64,000 bases of DNA from Gillisella terrae (GCF_004801395.1 NZ_SSOA01000004.1:124001-188000); one strand, 5' to 3'; shown: positions 1-8,850, counted from the stretch's first letter. Notes: a model not told the origin generated them from the letters alone. Made by a program: numbers and translations.

Positions 1-457
1 CCTGCGCGCGGCCAAGCGCCTCCATGGCATCGTGAACGTCAGCGGCGGTGAAGGAAAGCGACGACGCACCAACATCCGGCACGTCGCGCGTTGCCTGCTC
101 GATTGATTCAATGCCGCACAGGCCGCAGCCAACCGGGCCAGCCATGCGGCGGCGTCTGGCTGTCAGGGCTTCGGCGCTGGCATCTTTCAGCGTCACCTGC
201 ACATCAATGCCATCACCCGCCTCCTCGGGCTCAATCGCAAGAACATCGTCACGATGGGTGATAATGCCCTCGGCCAATGAAAAGCCAATGGCAAAATCCT
301 CCAGATCGGCCGGTGTCGCCATCATCACGGCATGGGTTGAGCCGCGATAGGAAAACGCAATCGGCACTTCCTCCGGCACAACCCGGCTGGCATCAACGGC
401 AATCCCTTGGCGATATTGCAATTGCGGGACTGTGCGGGTGGTCTCAATCTTGATCAT
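1..457 (-). CDS. fdhD: Formate dehydrogenase accessory sulfurtransferase FdhD (3' part outside window)
   Basis: FdhD passes sulfur from a cysteine desulfurase to the bis-MGD molybdenum cofactor and is needed for formate dehydrogenase activity. The visible N-terminal 152 residues contain the family stretch STHAVMMATPADLEDFAIGF and the CGLCG motif, whose two cysteines carry the sulfur. The reading frame runs off the left edge, so the C-terminal half is not seen. I chose the ATG at 457, preceded by a G-rich AGAGGCGGGGGG stretch. An in-frame ATG at 485 overlaps the fdsA stop codon (TGATG) and is a possible alternative start. It follows fdsA on the same strand, as expected for an fds operon accessory gene. 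Confidence 0.93.
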   Translation of the reverse strand, partial: MIKIETTRTVPQLQYRQGIAVDASRVVPEEVPIAFSYRGSTHAVMMATPADLEDFAIGFSLAEGIITHRDDVLAIEPEEAGDGIDVQVTLKDASAEALTARRRRMAGPVGCGLCGIESIEQATRDVPDVGASSLSFTAADVHDAMEALGRAQ

Positions 458-483
458 TGCACCCCCCGCCTCTTGGCCATGCA

Positions 484-3363
484 TCACTCTGCCGCTTCCA
501 TTTTGCCCGCAATCCGGCGCGACTTCAGCGACAGCTCTTCGTAATCCCTCTGCCATTCGGTTGGACCGTTGGAAGGCGACACCTGCACTGCCGTGACCTT
601 ATATTCCGGGCAATTGGTGGCCCAGTCGGAAAAGTCGGTGGTGATCACATTGGCCTGCGTATCAGGGTGGTGGAAGGTGGTGTAAACCACGCCCGGTGCT
701 ACCCGATCGGTGATCAAGGCCCGCAAGGTGGTGTCGCCAGAGCGGCTGGCCAGCTTGATCCAGTCACCTTCCTTGATACCGCGCTGCTCGGCATCATGTG
801 GATGGATTTCCAGCCGGTCTTCACCATGCCAGACAACATTGTCCGTGCGCCGTGTCTGAGCGCCAACATTATATTGCGACAGGATACGGCCCGTGGTGAG
901 CAACAGCGGAAAGCGCGGACCGGTGCGCTCATCTGTTGCCACATATTCGGTGCGGATAAACTTACCCTTGCCGCGCACAAAGCCATCGGTGTGCATGATC
1001 GGCGATCCATGCGGATGCTTTTCATTGCAAGGCCATTGCACCGAACCGTTCTTTTCCAGATAGTCATAGGAGACACCGGCAAAGCTCGGCGTGGTCGCAG
1101 CAATTTCATCCATGATCTGCGATGGATGGGTGTAGTTCCAGTCAAGCCCCATGGCTTGCGCCATTTTCTGAGTCACTTCCCAATCGGCATAACCGTTCTT
1201 CGGCGTCATCACCTTGCGCACGCGGTTGATGCGGCGCTCGGCATTGGTAAACGTGCCGTCCTTCTCCAGAAAGGTGGAGCCGGGCAGAAACACATGGGCG
1301 TAATTGGCCGTCTCATTGAGGAAGAGGTCGTGCACAACCACACATTCCATAGCGGCCAAACCAGCAGAAACATGCTTGGTATCGGGGTCAGACTGAAGAA
1401 TATCTTCACCCTGAACGTAAAGCCCCTTGAACGTGCCTTCAACGGCGGCATCCAGCATGTTGGGAATGCGCAAGCCCGGCTCTTTGTTGAGCGTCACGCC
1501 CCAGAGCTTTTCAAAGGTGTCGCGGGTGGCATCATCAGAAATATGGCGGTAGCCCGGCAGTTCGTGCGGGAACGAGCCCATATCGCACGAGCCCTGCACA
1601 TTGTTTTGCCCACGCAGCGGGTTCACACCCACGCCCGGCCGGCCAATATTGCCGGTGACCATGGCCAGATTGGCAATCGCCATCACCGTCGTAGAGCCCT
1701 GGCTGTGCTCGGTAACACCCAGACCGTAATAGATCGCACCATTGCCGCCGGTGGCGTAGAGCCGTGCCGCGCCACGCAGATCTTCAGCTGGAACGCCGGT
1801 GAATTTTTCTGTCTCTTCCGGGCTGTGCTGCGGATCGGCCACGAAAGATGCCCAATCCTCAAACTCCGACCAGTCGCAACGCTCACGAATGAAGGCTTCA
1901 TTGGCCAGCCCTTCAGTGACAATCACATGGGCAATGGCGGTCAGCACGGCCACATTGGTGCCTGGCTTCAGCGGCAGGTGGAACGAGGCTTCCACATGCG
2001 GCGTCTTCACCAGATCAATCCGGCGCGGATCAATCACGATCAGCTTGGCCCCCTTACGCAACCGCTTCTTGAGACGTGAGCCAAACACGGGATGGCCATC
2101 GGTCGGATTGGCACCAATCACCAGAACAACGTCAGAATGCTCAACACTGTCAAAGTCCTGTGTGCCTGCCGACGTACCAAAGGCTTGGCCCAGACCATAG
2201 CCGGTCGGCGAATGGCAAACGCGGGCGCAGGTATCGACATTGTTATTGCCAAAGCCAGCGCGGATCAGCTTTTGCACCAGAAATGTCTCTTCATTGGTGC
2301 AGCGGGATGAGGTGATGCCACCAATCGAATCACGACCGTATTGATATTGCAGCCGCTTGAACTCGGAGGCCACATGGGCAAAGGCCTCTTCCCAGCTGAC
2401 TTCGCGCCATGGATCGCTGATCTTTTCGCGGATCATCGGGTTGAGAATGCGATCCTTGTGGCTTGCGTAACCATAGGCGAACCGACCCTTAACGCAGGAA
2501 TGGCCGCGATTGGCCTTGCCGTCTTTCCACGGTACCATGCGCACCAGCTCTTCGCCGCGCATTTCTGCCTTGAACGAACAACCAACGCCACAATAAGCGC
2601 AAGTTGTCACAGCCGAATGCTCTGGCTGGCCAATCTCAATCACCGATTTTTCGGTCAAGGTCGCGGTCGGACAGGCCTGTACGCAAGCGCCGCAAGACAC
2701 GCATTCCGACTCCAAAAATGCTTCATGCGCACCCGGCGAAACCCGGCTATCAAATCCGCGGCCTTCAATGGTCAGCGCAAATGTGCCCTGCACTTCTTCA
2801 CAGGCCCGCACACAGCGTGAGCAGACAATGCATTTCGACGGATCATAGGTGAAGTAAGGATTGCTCTCGTCTTTTGGCATGTAGCGGGCGTTCATATCGC
2901 CGCCGCTGCGCGCCTTGACGTGGTTATCACCCTCATAGCCATACCGCACATCGCGAAGGCCGACGGCCCCTGCCATATCCTGCAATTCACAATCGCCATT
3001 GGCAGCACAGGTCAGACAGTCCAGCGGATGGTCGGAGATATAAAGCTCCATCACCCCTTTGCGGATCTGTTTCAGCCGTTCCGTCTGGGTGTGAACCACA
3101 AGACCGGGCGCGCAAGGCGTGGTGCAGGAGGCGGGGGTGCCGTTGCGACCCTCGACCTCCACCAGACAGAGCCGACAGGAGCCGAAAGCATCGACCATAT
3201 CGGTGGCACACAGTTTGGGCACCTGAATGCCCGCCTCCATCGAGGCCCGCATGATCGAGGTGCCGGCTGGCACTGTCACTTCCCGGCCATCAATGGTCAA
3301 CGTCACCATTTCGGTCGATGTCGAGGCCGGTGTGCCGTAGTCAATTTCATGGATCAAAGACAT
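484..3363 (-). CDS. fdsA: NAD-dependent formate dehydrogenase, alpha (catalytic) subunit
   Basis: Cytoplasmic molybdenum subunit that oxidises formate to CO2 and sends electrons through Fe-S clusters to FdsB. With the ATG at 3363 the protein has 959 residues. From the N-terminus it shows a 2Fe-2S ferredoxin domain (Cys52, 63, 66, 80), an H-C3 4Fe-4S site (His112, Cys116, 119, 125), two ferredoxin 4Fe-4S sites (Cys178-188 and Cys221-231), a further 4Fe-4S site (Cys255, 258, 262, 290) and the molybdopterin domains. Cys383-His384 (RVCHSPTG) is the expected Mo ligand and catalytic histidine, so this is a Cys, not Sec, enzyme. An in-frame start at 3402 lies inside fdsB. The ATG at 3363 has GGAG just upstream and lies 4 bases after the fdsB stop. 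Confidence 0.97.
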   Translation of the reverse strand: MSLIHEIDYGTPASTSTEMVTLTIDGREVTVPAGTSIMRASMEAGIQVPKLCATDMVDAFGSCRLCLVEVEGRNGTPASCTTPCAPGLVVHTQTERLKQIRKGVMELYISDHPLDCLTCAANGDCELQDMAGAVGLRDVRYGYEGDNHVKARSGGDMNARYMPKDESNPYFTYDPSKCIVCSRCVRACEEVQGTFALTIEGRGFDSRVSPGAHEAFLESECVSCGACVQACPTATLTEKSVIEIGQPEHSAVTTCAYCGVGCSFKAEMRGEELVRMVPWKDGKANRGHSCVKGRFAYGYASHKDRILNPMIREKISDPWREVSWEEAFAHVASEFKRLQYQYGRDSIGGITSSRCTNEETFLVQKLIRAGFGNNNVDTCARVCHSPTGYGLGQAFGTSAGTQDFDSVEHSDVVLVIGANPTDGHPVFGSRLKKRLRKGAKLIVIDPRRIDLVKTPHVEASFHLPLKPGTNVAVLTAIAHVIVTEGLANEAFIRERCDWSEFEDWASFVADPQHSPEETEKFTGVPAEDLRGAARLYATGGNGAIYYGLGVTEHSQGSTTVMAIANLAMVTGNIGRPGVGVNPLRGQNNVQGSCDMGSFPHELPGYRHISDDATRDTFEKLWGVTLNKEPGLRIPNMLDAAVEGTFKGLYVQGEDILQSDPDTKHVSAGLAAMECVVVHDLFLNETANYAHVFLPGSTFLEKDGTFTNAERRINRVRKVMTPKNGYADWEVTQKMAQAMGLDWNYTHPSQIMDEIAATTPSFAGVSYDYLEKNGSVQWPCNEKHPHGSPIMHTDGFVRGKGKFIRTEYVATDERTGPRFPLLLTTGRILSQYNVGAQTRRTDNVVWHGEDRLEIHPHDAEQRGIKEGDWIKLASRSGDTTLRALITDRVAPGVVYTTFHHPDTQANVITTDFSDWATNCPEYKVTAVQVSPSNGPTEWQRDYEELSLKSRRIAGKMEAAE

Positions 3364-3367
3364 GGTC

Positions 3368-4924
3368 TTACTCCGCAGCTTCAACAACAGGTGTGGGCGC
3401 AAAATCTTCGGGGAAATGCGTCATCGCACTCATCACCGGATAGGGCGTAAAGCCGCCCAGCGCGCACAGCGAGCCAAATTTCATGGTGTTGCACAGGTCT
3501 TCCAACAGAGCCTTGTTTTTCTCTGGCTCAATCCCCTTGGCAATCCGATCCACCGTCTCCACCCCACGGGTGGAGCCAATGCGGCAAGGCGTGCATTTGC
3601 CACAGCTTTCGACGGCGCAGAATTCCATGGCAAAGCGGGCCTGATTGAGCATATCGACGCTATCATCAAACACGACAATCCCGGCATGGCCAATCAGACC
3701 ACCAGCGGCGGTAAAGGCCTCGTAATCAAACACCGTGTCAAACAGCGATTGCGGGAAATAGGCCCCCAAAGGCCCGCCCACCTGCACCGCCTTCACCGGA
3801 CGGCCCGAGATGGTACCGCCGCCAATATCATTCACCAGCTCGCCCAAGGTAAGGCCGAAAGCCGTTTCATACAGCCCGCCGTGCTTGAGATTTCCTGCCA
3901 ACTGGATCGGAATGGTGCCGTGTGAGCGACCAACACCGAAATCGCGATAGAAATGCGCACCCCGATCCATGATCACCGGAATGGACGCCAGCGACATCAC
4001 ATTGTTGACCACGGTTGGCTTACCAAACAGGCCTTCGAGGGCTGGAAGCGGCGGCTTGGCGCGCACCACGCCGCGCTTGCCTTCTAAGCTGTTGAGCAGC
4101 GAGGTTTCTTCGCCGCAGACATAAGCGCCAGCGCCAGCCCGCACTTCCATATCGAATGCGTAAGCCGATCCCAACACAGAAGCACCCAGAATGCCTTCAC
4201 GCCGGGCAATCTCAATGGCCTCCTGCATCACGGCAATGGCGTGCGGATATTCTGAGCGGGTATAGATATAGCCTTTGGTGGCCCCCACCGCGATGGCCGC
4301 AATGGCCATGCCCTCGATCAAGACAAAGGGGTCGCCTTCCATGATCATCCGGTCGGCAAAGGTGCCGCTATCGCCTTCATCGGCGTTGCAGACGATATAT
4401 TTTTGGTCGGCCTTGGCGTCCGCCACAGTCTTCCATTTGATACCGGTTGGAAAACCAGCCCCGCCGCGACCGCGCAAGCCGCTGTCTGTCACCTGCTTGA
4501 CAATATCGGAAGACGTCATGGCGATGGCTTTGGTAAGCCCGGTCAAACCTTGGTAGCGCCTATAGTCGTCCAGCGATAGCGGATCGGTAATGCCGCACCG
4601 CGAAAATGTCAGGCGGGTCTGGTTCTTCAGATAGGGAATTTCCTTGGTCAGCCCATGACAGAGCGGATGATCTGCGCCACTCAGAAAGCCAGCATCAAAC
4701 AGACCGGCAACATCAGAGGGTTTAACGGGTCCGTAAGCGATACGACCATGCTCGGTACGCACCTCAACCAGCACCTCCAGCCACAACAAGCCACGGGAGC
4801 CGTTTCGAACGATATGAACATCGAGGTTGCGCGCCTTGGCTTCACGCTCAATGCTGGCCGCCACTCTATCAGCACCCACGGCAAGGGCTGCCGCATCACG
4901 CGGCACAAAAACAGTCACGCTCAT
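3368..4924 (-). CDS. fdsB: NAD-dependent formate dehydrogenase, beta (diaphorase) subunit
   Basis: FMN- and NAD-binding subunit homologous to NuoF; it transfers electrons from the FdsA Fe-S chain to NAD+. Protein of 518 residues. An N-terminal thioredoxin-like part of about 110 residues is followed by the nucleotide/FMN-binding segment GLRGRGGAGFPTG (149-161). The C-terminal 4Fe-4S site has Cys441, Cys444, Cys447 (SCGKCTPC) and Cys487. The start codon overlaps the fdsG stop by four bases (ATGA at 4921-4924), which indicates translational coupling. All expected cofactor ligands are present. Confidence 0.97.
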   Translation of the reverse strand: MSVTVFVPRDAAALAVGADRVAASIEREAKARNLDVHIVRNGSRGLLWLEVLVEVRTEHGRIAYGPVKPSDVAGLFDAGFLSGADHPLCHGLTKEIPYLKNQTRLTFSRCGITDPLSLDDYRRYQGLTGLTKAIAMTSSDIVKQVTDSGLRGRGGAGFPTGIKWKTVADAKADQKYIVCNADEGDSGTFADRMIMEGDPFVLIEGMAIAAIAVGATKGYIYTRSEYPHAIAVMQEAIEIARREGILGASVLGSAYAFDMEVRAGAGAYVCGEETSLLNSLEGKRGVVRAKPPLPALEGLFGKPTVVNNVMSLASIPVIMDRGAHFYRDFGVGRSHGTIPIQLAGNLKHGGLYETAFGLTLGELVNDIGGGTISGRPVKAVQVGGPLGAYFPQSLFDTVFDYEAFTAAGGLIGHAGIVVFDDSVDMLNQARFAMEFCAVESCGKCTPCRIGSTRGVETVDRIAKGIEPEKNKALLEDLCNTMKFGSLCALGGFTPYPVMSAMTHFPEDFAPTPVVEAAE

Positions 4925-5400
4925 CGGCTTGCCTCCGCAACAATGTCGCTCAGACAGTCTTCATCCAACCGCCCATAAAGCGCACCATCCAGCATGGCGG
5001 CAGGCGCCGATGCACAAAGACCAAGACAGAAAACTGGCTCCAGGGTCACCGCGCCGTCCGGCGTCGTTTCATGCCAGTCAATGCCCAGTTTGGCTTTGAT
5101 TTTGTCCGCAAGAGGCTCGCAACCCATGGATTGGCAAGCCTCGGCCCGACAGAGCTTTAAAACATGTCGCCCGGAGGGATGATCGCGAAAATCATGATAG
5201 AAGGTCACAACGCCATGCACCTCGGCCCGTGACAGATTCAGCGCCTTGGCAATAATCTGCTTGGCGCTCTCGGGCACATAGCCAAACGCGGCCTGAATAT
5301 CATGAAGGATCGGCAAAAGTGGACCTTCATCACTGCTATGCGCCGCAATGATATGCGAAATTCTCGCTGCCTCCTGCTCGGCAACCACATGAATATTCAT
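4921..5400 (-). CDS. fdsG: NAD-dependent formate dehydrogenase, gamma subunit
   Basis: Small NuoE-like subunit carrying one 2Fe-2S cluster in a thioredoxin-like fold; with FdsB it forms the diaphorase module of the soluble formate dehydrogenase. Length 159 residues, normal for FdsG. The four cluster ligands are Cys84 and Cys89 (LCRAEACQSMG) and Cys125 and Cys129 (FCLGLC). A strong GGGAGGG ribosome-binding site precedes the ATG. It is the first gene of the fdsGBA-fdhD operon. The 180-base leader separating it from the LysR gene contains two palindromes, listed separately. Confidence 0.96.
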   Translation of the reverse strand: MNIHVVAEQEAARISHIIAAHSSDEGPLLPILHDIQAAFGYVPESAKQIIAKALNLSRAEVHGVVTFYHDFRDHPSGRHVLKLCRAEACQSMGCEPLADKIKAKLGIDWHETTPDGAVTLEPVFCLGLCASAPAAMLDGALYGRLDEDCLSDIVAEASR

Positions 5401-5502
5401 CTCGGACCCTCCCGATCAGACTATTCTATCGTCGCTAAAATCAAAAAGGAAACCATCTGTTAACCTCCTTCAGAACGACGCCAGAACGCTGAAAACGCAA
5501 TT

Positions 5503-5530
5503 TATCTAGATAGATTCTACCATGCATGGT
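5503..5530. promoter_or_regulatory. Tandem palindromes in the fds operon leader, candidate LysR operator
   Basis: Two perfect palindromes lie between the end of the LysR gene and fdsG: TATCTAGATA at 5503-5512 and ACCATGCATGGT at 5519-5530. They are about 105-130 bases upstream of the fdsG start. LysR-type regulators usually bind short dyads upstream of the genes they control, and the neighbouring regulator is the obvious candidate. The link is inference from position and symmetry only. Confidence 0.4.
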
Positions 5531-5582
5531 GGTCCGCGATTGGGTCAATAAGGCGTTTTCGTTACGCGATAGAAAAAAACTA

Positions 5583-6476
5583 TCAAAAGATATTCGCATT
5601 CGCGAGAGTGGCGGCCTCGTGCAAGAGCGCAGAGACCAAAGGTGTGTAGGGCTCGCGATGGGTGGCCACGAGACCGACCAGATGCTGCGTTTGCGGCTCT
5701 GTAATCGGAACCATCTGAATTTCTTCAGGAAAACCAAAAGACAATGCCACATTGCGCGGCATGATCGAGGCCCATTTGCCGGTGCGGATATGGGAGAAAA
5801 GCACAATCATCGAGTTGGATTCGAGCGTCGGTTTGGTTTCCACCCCTGCTTCCAACAGATGCTGATTGATGATGCGCCGGTTTTGCATGTCGGGTGTCAA
5901 AAGACACAGACGCAGGTCTGACACCTCCCGCCATGTCACCGACTCGCGATCGGCCAGCGGCGTTCCTGACGCAGCAATCAGATGATATTGCTCTTCATAA
6001 AGAGGCACAGAGGTGACACGGCCCAGGGGTTCATTATCCAGATAGGTAATGCCTGCATCGATTTCGAGATTTTCCAGCAGGCTGAGAACCTGCAACGAGT
6101 TGCGCGATAAAATCTGAAAGGTCACCGCCGGATGGCGCGCCTGAAAAGGCTCTGTAATCTTCTGCACCATGGCAAGGGCGGTGGGAATAACCGCAATTCT
6201 GATATGCCCGGCCAGACCTTTGCGCGCTGCGCGCATTTCATCGCGCATCGTGCGCGTATCGCCCACAATGCGCCGCGCCCACTCCAGCACCCGCTGCCCT
6301 TCCGGTGTCAGGCCTTGATAGCGTGAGGCGCGCTGCACCAGCACAACACCCAATTGATCTTCGAGCTGGCGAATGGCCGCTGACAAGGTGGGTTGGGAAA
6401 TGCCGCATTCCTCAGCCGCCCGGCCAAAATGCTCGGCCTGGGCCAGGGCTATAAAAAATTCCAGCTTGTCAATCAT
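5583..6476 (-). CDS. LysR-family transcriptional regulator, probably of the fds operon
   Basis: Transcription factor of 297 residues with an N-terminal winged helix-turn-helix (AEHFGRAAEECGISQPTLSA, about residues 15-35) and a C-terminal type-2 periplasmic-binding-like effector domain. It lies directly upstream of fdsG on the same strand, so it probably controls formate dehydrogenase, possibly sensing formate; the effector is not visible. The ATG at 6476 has GGTGAGG four bases upstream. A GTG three codons earlier (6485) lies within that Shine-Dalgarno sequence and is less likely. Closest families are CbbR/CysB-like and other LysR regulators; the exact orthologue is not certain. Confidence 0.9.
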   Translation of the reverse strand: MIDKLEFFIALAQAEHFGRAAEECGISQPTLSAAIRQLEDQLGVVLVQRASRYQGLTPEGQRVLEWARRIVGDTRTMRDEMRAARKGLAGHIRIAVIPTALAMVQKITEPFQARHPAVTFQILSRNSLQVLSLLENLEIDAGITYLDNEPLGRVTSVPLYEEQYHLIAASGTPLADRESVTWREVSDLRLCLLTPDMQNRRIINQHLLEAGVETKPTLESNSMIVLFSHIRTGKWASIMPRNVALSFGFPEEIQMVPITEPQTQHLVGLVATHREPYTPLVSALLHEAATLANANIF

Positions 6477-6605
6477 GGTCCTCACCGGTCCCGTTCAATA
6501 AGCCTTGCTTATAGCATCAACGAGACAACCGCCTTCCCCTTTTTGCGCGCGGCATAACGGTAAAAAGGAAGGGATCTTATCTGCCTGGCAGCTTCGCGCG
6601 CCCCA

Positions 6606-6968
6606 TCACGGCGTTATTTGTGCCACTTTGGGGGCGCAATACATGCGATAGAGCAGAGCAACGACATCTTGAACCAAAGGATTGGCGATAGAATAATAAA
6701 TCTGACGCCCCTCGCGCCGGCTCGAAACCAGCCCATCCGCCCTTAATCGGGCCAGTTGCTGCGACACAATCGCTTGTTGGAGATGCAGCATCTCCTCCAA
6801 CTCCCCAACGGTTTTTTCTCCTTTGCACAGGATGCACAAAATCAGCAGCCTGTTTTCATGCGAAAGGGCTTTGAGCAAAGCAACGGCATCGGTTGCCTGC
6901 TGCATGAAATCTGCCAAGGGCAGTGGCGCTCTTTCAGGGTCAGGCAAAGAAGAAATCATCTGTTCCAA
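6606..6968 (-). CDS. ArsR/SmtB-family repressor with BigR/SqrR-type cysteine pair
   Basis: Small winged-helix repressor of 120 residues. The helix-turn-helix covers about residues 53-80 (VGELEEMLHLQQAIVSQQLA), followed by the beta-wing VSSRREGRQIYYSI. The metal-binding ELCVCDL motif of ArsR/SmtB is absent. Cysteines are at 45, 48 and 111. The 66-residue spacing of Cys45 and Cys111 equals that reported for the redox pair of SqrR (Cys41/107) and BigR (Cys42/108), which sense sulfane sulfur. That makes a persulfide or redox sensor more likely than a metal sensor; this is inference. It is the next gene downstream of lactate dehydrogenase on the same strand, with a 69-base gap. No sulfide-oxidation genes are in the window. 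Confidence 0.88.
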   Translation of the reverse strand: MEQMISSLPDPERAPLPLADFMQQATDAVALLKALSHENRLLILCILCKGEKTVGELEEMLHLQQAIVSQQLARLRADGLVSSRREGRQIYYSIANPLVQDVVALLYRMYCAPKVAQITP

Positions 6969-7037
6969 CTGTTCAATTTAACAACGATTGCCATTGAGAG
7001 AAAATATCTTTGAAATGAGGATTGGCATAAACAGTCC

Positions 7038-7970
7038 TTATATTGGAACCGACGACGCGAGTGCCTTTAGCATGGCCGCACTGTGATGAAGTGCGGCACT
7101 TTCTTCGTCGTTTAACTCAGGAATCAGATCCGTTAGAATGCCCTCCGCCCCAATAACCCGAGGCACGGAGGCCGCAACCTTGCTGACCCCAGCAATATCC
7201 TCTGTAACGCTGGAGACAGAGAGAATATCGCGCTGGTCGCGGGCAATGGCCTTGGTAATCCTCGCCAGTCCGGCCCCAATGCCGTAATAGGTCGAGCCCT
7301 TGCCGCCGATGATGCGTGCAGCCGCCCGGCGCACACCGTCGTCAATCTCCGTCCGCACCGAATCCGTCAAGGGCTTGCCGATCTGTGCAGCAAACGACAT
7401 CAGCGGAACCGAACCGACGCAGGCGCAGGACCATGCCAAAACCTCACTATCCCCATGCTCACCCAACACATAGCCGTGTACCGACTGCGGCGAAATTGCC
7501 AGATGGCGCGCAAGAAGACTACGAAAGCGAGCCGTATCCAAAATGGTGCCCGATCCAATCACCTTTGATGGCGGCAGGCCAGAAATCCGTGTTGCGATAT
7601 CTGTCATGATATCGACCGGGTTTGAGGCGATCAATAAAATGACATCCGGTGCCACAGCGAGGATCTGGGATACCACACTCCTAAACACCTCTGCATTGCG
7701 CGAAAGCAAATCCAGTCGGCTTTCTCCGGGTTTTTGGCTTACGCCAGCGGCAATAATCACCACCCCAGCCCCAGAAAGCGCCTCGTAATCACCGGCACGC
7801 ACCACAGTCGTCGACACAAAGGGGACAGCGTGGGAAATATCTTCGGCCTGTGCAACGGCAAGTTCGTTATTGTAATCAACAAGAACAAGCTCCCGTGCAA
7901 TGCCCTGCAATGCGATCGCATAGGCTGCGGAGCTGCCAACCATTCCCACGCCAACGATACCGATTTTCAA
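7038..7970 (-). CDS. ldh: L-lactate dehydrogenase (NAD-dependent)
   Basis: Cytoplasmic enzyme interconverting pyruvate and L-lactate with NADH/NAD+. Protein of 310 residues with the Rossmann motif GVGMVG at 7-12. The substrate loop is GVSQKPGESRLDLL, where Gln79 marks lactate specificity and Arg85 is the mobile catalytic arginine. The Asp/Arg pair is in LDTARFR (Asp145, Arg148) and the catalytic histidine in GEHGDS (His172). Malate dehydrogenase has Arg in place of Gln79, as in the separate mdh gene of this window, so the two are not duplicates. An ArsR regulator follows on the same strand. Confidence 0.93.
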   Translation of the reverse strand: MKIGIVGVGMVGSSAAYAIALQGIARELVLVDYNNELAVAQAEDISHAVPFVSTTVVRAGDYEALSGAGVVIIAAGVSQKPGESRLDLLSRNAEVFRSVVSQILAVAPDVILLIASNPVDIMTDIATRISGLPPSKVIGSGTILDTARFRSLLARHLAISPQSVHGYVLGEHGDSEVLAWSCACVGSVPLMSFAAQIGKPLTDSVRTEIDDGVRRAAARIIGGKGSTYYGIGAGLARITKAIARDQRDILSVSSVTEDIAGVSKVAASVPRVIGAEGILTDLIPELNDEESAALHHSAAMLKALASSVPI

Positions 7971-8395
7971 AATAACTCCCCCAAAATCCCACCTTCCGGC
8001 GCCGCTCCCTCAATCGGAACGGATTTGTGCAATTATGCTGTAGGACACGCGCAATGTTTAATATCAGGGCGTTGCGGCCCAGCTCGGCGCATTCTCCATG
8101 CGCAAACCAAAATAAATAGAACCCCGGCCATTACAGCCAGATGGGGAACTCCCTGCTTTAACAACCACATTATGGCTGGAGATTGACCACACAATGCACC
8201 GCTGTCAATCCACCCCTTTTCACCAATTTTGGTGGCGAATTGTCGCTTGGACTTAATGCCTCGGCGAGCCCAAAGTATGATGCCAGAAGCGGCTTGGGGC
8301 TCCACGCTCTTTGATCATGGTTTAAGTCCCTTCCAATTTCGGGGACTATGCAGCAGAGCCTTATCCAGATGCCACTCAATGGCGTTAAAACAAAA
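7971..8395. other. Intergenic region without a confident gene
   Basis: About 425 bases between ldh and the atpC terminator. A frame on the minus strand (8305 down to 8033, 90 codons) ends in one hydrophobic stretch (HLAVMAGVLFILVCAW), but it lacks a convincing ribosome-binding site and I recognise no family. A shorter version from the ATG at 8168 would be a 45-residue single-span protein. I see no tRNA, repeat or clear promoter here. It may be the remains of a lost gene. Confidence 0.4.
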
Positions 8396-8419
8396 AAAGC
8401 GGCCTCACAGGGCCGCTTT
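8392..8419 (-). terminator. Rho-independent terminator of the atp operon
   Basis: A perfect 9-bp stem (AAAGCGGCC at 8396-8404 with GGCCGCTTT at 8411-8419) has a 6-base loop. Read leftwards, it is followed by a run of U residues (seven A on the plus strand, 8392-8398, partly in the stem). It lies about 25 bases after the atpC stop. Confidence 0.88.
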
Positions 8420-8442
8420 CAATCAAGAGAGTCAAACAAGGA

Positions 8443-8850
8443 TCAAGCAGGAATCAACACACCACCGAGGTGGGTCAACTCAGACAAAAACTGCTCGAGC
8501 TTCGTTCTGTGCTCGTGATGCTCTGCGTCGTCAAGTTCGGCTTTTGCAGCTTCAATGCGCTTGGCGAGTGTTTCGCGGTTCAACTCAGACAGTTGCACAG
8601 CGCTTTCAGCCAGCAATGTGCAGCCATCCGGCGTAATATCGGCAAAACCGCCGAAAACGACATATTTTACCACGTCGCCCGCTGCGCGCTTCACACTGAC
8701 AACGCCCGGCTTAATTGTCGTCATGGTCGGTGCATGACGCGCCATAACGGTCATTTCGCCTTCGGTCGCCGGAATGACAACCTCGCTCACCAATTCCGAG
8801 ATCAGCAAGCGCTCGGGCGAAACGAGTTCAAAATTGAAATTGTCGGCCAT
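8443..8850 (-). CDS. atpC: F1F0 ATP synthase epsilon subunit
   Basis: Rotor-stalk subunit of F1 that regulates ATP hydrolysis. Protein of 135 residues: an N-terminal beta-sandwich (NFELVSPERLLISE through EGEMTVMARHAPTMTTIKPG) and a C-terminal helical part (LNRETLAKRIEAAKAEL). The length is normal. It is the last gene of atpHAGDC, 168 bases after atpD, and is followed by a strong hairpin terminator. Confidence 0.96.
   Translation of the reverse strand: MADNFNFELVSPERLLISELVSEVVIPATEGEMTVMARHAPTMTTIKPGVVSVKRAAGDVVKYVVFGGFADITPDGCTLLAESAVQLSELNRETLAKRIEAAKAELDDAEHHEHRTKLEQFLSELTHLGGVLIPA

Noticed and set aside
457-2079. Long plus-strand open frame of 540 codons opposite fdsA
   Set aside because: It lies wholly opposite a clear fdsA with all its cofactor motifs; the translated sequence is rich in His, Gly and Arg, as in antisense of GC-rich genes.
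7038-7970. Lactate dehydrogenase gene read as a second malate dehydrogenase
   Set aside because: The substrate loop has Gln (VSQKPGESR) where malate dehydrogenase has Arg.
8033-8305. Possible small membrane protein on the minus strand
   Set aside because: One hydrophobic stretch only, no ribosome-binding site and no known family; kept as a note under the intergenic region.
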